In this document: positions 5,693 through 6,822 of the stretch, piece after piece
How positions within the stretch are numbered: position 1 is the stretch's first letter
Layout of the letters: each line of letters begins with the position of its first letter
Translations under genes and position numbers: made by a program
NCBI GenBank assembly: GCA_020627425.1
Contig: JAHKXX010000054.1
Span: 1 to 6,822 of the forward strand
Direction of reading: 5' to 3'
DNA from: a bacterium
GTDB lineage: Bacteria > Bacillota > Clostridia > Oscillospirales > Acutalibacteraceae
Length of the DNA stretch: 6,822 nucleotides
The notes under the pieces: model-generated
What the model was told of the DNA's origin: nothing
The model's database searches: none
Seen by the model: only the letters and a program-made list of their open reading frames with translations

Positions 5693-6822
5693 GGAATGAT
5701 AGGGGAGTATGCATTTTTTAAAACCCAGTCGGGCTGCTTCGTTTACTCGGAGTGACGCTCTGTTTACCGAGCGTATCTCTCCCGTCAGTCCTACCTCGCC
5801 AAAGGCTACTACATCATCGGGCACTATTATGTCTTTAAGACTGCTGACAAGGGACAGCGCTACGGCGAGGTCTGCCGCAGGCTCGTCAAGCCTCAGCCCG
5901 CCGATAACATTTACATACGCGTCCAGCGTCGAGAAATAGTAGCCGCAGCGTTTTTCGAGTACGGCAAGCAGCATAGACATTCTGTTATAATCAAAGCCCG
6001 TACACATTCTTCTGGGGTTTCCGTAGCCGGAGTTTGTCACAAGACCCTGTATCTCCGCAAGTATCGGTCGGCTGCCCTCCATAGTACACGCGACGCAGGT
6101 GCCTGATACATTCTTCGGTCTGCCGGAGAGCAGCATAAGCGACGGGTTTTCTACTTCGCAGAGACCCTTGTCGCCCATATTGAATACGCCTATCTCGTTT
6201 GTAGAGCCGTATCTGTTTTTTACCGCGCGCAGTATCCTGTAGGACATCTGTTTGTCGCCCTCGAAGTAGAGTACCGCGTCTACGATATGCTCGAGTACCT
6301 TTGGCCCTGCTATGGCGCCGTCCTTGTTGACGTGTCCCACTACGATACACGGTATATCGAGCATTTTTGAGGTTCTCATAAGGATATTCGTACATTCCCT
6401 TACCTGGGTGACGCTGCCGGGGGAGGAATTGAGGGCGCTGTAGTTCATGGTCTGTATGGAGTCCACCATTACAATGTCGGGGTTTTCCTCCTGAATGGTG
6501 CTGACGACTGATTCTATATCCGTTTCGGTGAGTATATACATATTATCACTGTTTACACCGAGTCTTGTTGCTCTCAGCTTTATCTGGCGCTTTGATTCTT
6601 CGCCAGAGATATAGAGTATTTTCAGTATTTTCCCCAGGTGCTCGCACACCTGCATAAGTATTGTGGACTTTCCTATACCGGGGTCGCCGCCGAGCAGTAC
6701 AAGAGAGCCTTTTACTATACCTCCGCCGAGCACACGGTCAAGCTCAGATGATCCTGTATAATAGCGCTGCTCATCTTCAGTAGATATCTGTGAGACCGGA
6801 GTGGGCTTGCCGGCTGCTCGTC
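5609..6822 (-). CDS. radA: DNA repair protein RadA (Sms), N-terminus outside window
   Basis: RecA-like ATPase and DnaB-type helicase that promotes branch migration in recombination and repair. The frame is open to base 6822 on the minus strand (403 residues plus stop). The GTG at 6733 is internal, since TGSSELDRVLGGGIVKG reads straight through it. Seen in order: this RadA/RecA entry block, Walker A GGDPGIGKST (about 6691-6662), Walker B IVMVDSIQTM, the RadA-specific motif as KNRYG (6206-6220, usually KNRFG), and the C-terminal Lon-protease-like domain with GGLRLDEPAADLAVA and FGEVGLTGEIR. The family is about 450-460 residues, so roughly 50 residues holding the four-Cys zinc finger are cut off. 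It converges on the permease operon. No good terminator lies right after its stop, so its transcript probably runs antisense through the small Cys-rich gene to 5381-5411. Confidence 0.97.
   Translation of the reverse strand, partial: RAAGKPTPVSQISTEDEQRYYTGSSELDRVLGGGIVKGSLVLLGGDPGIGKSTILMQVCEHLGKILKILYISGEESKRQIKLRATRLGVNSDNMYILTETDIESVVSTIQEENPDIVMVDSIQTMNYSALNSSPGSVTQVRECTNILMRTSKMLDIPCIVVGHVNKDGAIAGPKVLEHIVDAVLYFEGDKQMSYRILRAVKNRYGSTNEIGVFNMGDKGLCEVENPSLMLLSGRPKNVSGTCVACTMEGSRPILAEIQGLVTNSGYGNPRRMCTGFDYNRMSMLLAVLEKRCGYYFSTLDAYVNVIGGLRLDEPAADLAVALSLVSSLKDIIVPDDVVAFGEVGLTGEIRSVNRASLRVNEAARLGFKKCILPYHSLKSVTLPSDCELELVAVRSIRDAVSAL

Noticed and set aside
5991..6395. 134-codon minus-strand frame within radA
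   Set aside because: It is an alternate frame of clearly conserved RadA sequence, rich in Arg as shifted frames often are, with no domain.

Overview
The window looks like a chromosomal segment from a low-to-moderate GC Firmicute of the Clostridia, most like the Ruminococcus/Oscillospiraceae group. The basis is strong GGAGGTGAT-type Shine-Dalgarno sites, heavy use of ATA isoleucine codons, and the gene types: a PepF-like M3 peptidase, an ABC transporter whose FtsX-type permease carries a long extracellular coiled coil, a tiny Cys-rich clostridial protein, and radA. No species can be named from the sequence alone.

Layout. 1-702 (+) is the C-terminal part of an M3 oligoendopeptidase, cut by the left edge. 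713-1417 (+) is a complete MacB/LolD-type ABC ATPase starting 10 bases later. 1418-1856 is a non-coding palindromic element. 1861-5373 (+) is the 1170-residue permease partner of the ATPase. 5381-5411 is a bidirectional terminator. 5474-5692 (+) is a probable small Cys-rich protein gene. 5609 to the right edge (-) is radA, lacking only its N-terminal zinc finger because the window ends. The peptidase, ATPase and permease read as one rightward operon; radA converges on it.

The most unusual object is the 439-base element between the ATPase and permease genes. Its two arms are inverted copies of each other, about 78% identical over the outer ~100 bases by hand alignment. Each arm holds three local hairpins at matching positions. 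The sequence differences between the arms fall in both strands of a given hairpin, so pairing is kept: seven compensatory base-pair changes by my count, with conserved loops. Each arm also has an inward promoter-like TTGGCA-17-TATTnT. Selection therefore appears to act on the hairpins themselves, as DNA or RNA, and not only on arm-to-arm complementarity. I do not recognise it as a named family. It lies exactly between the ATPase stop codon and the permease Shine-Dalgarno; removing it gives TAGGAGGTGATTTTACTG, a tightly coupled stop/SD junction.

A second oddity is the permease start. The perfect SD points to a CTG codon (1870), and the only standard in-frame start nearby, GTG 1861, lies inside the SD itself.
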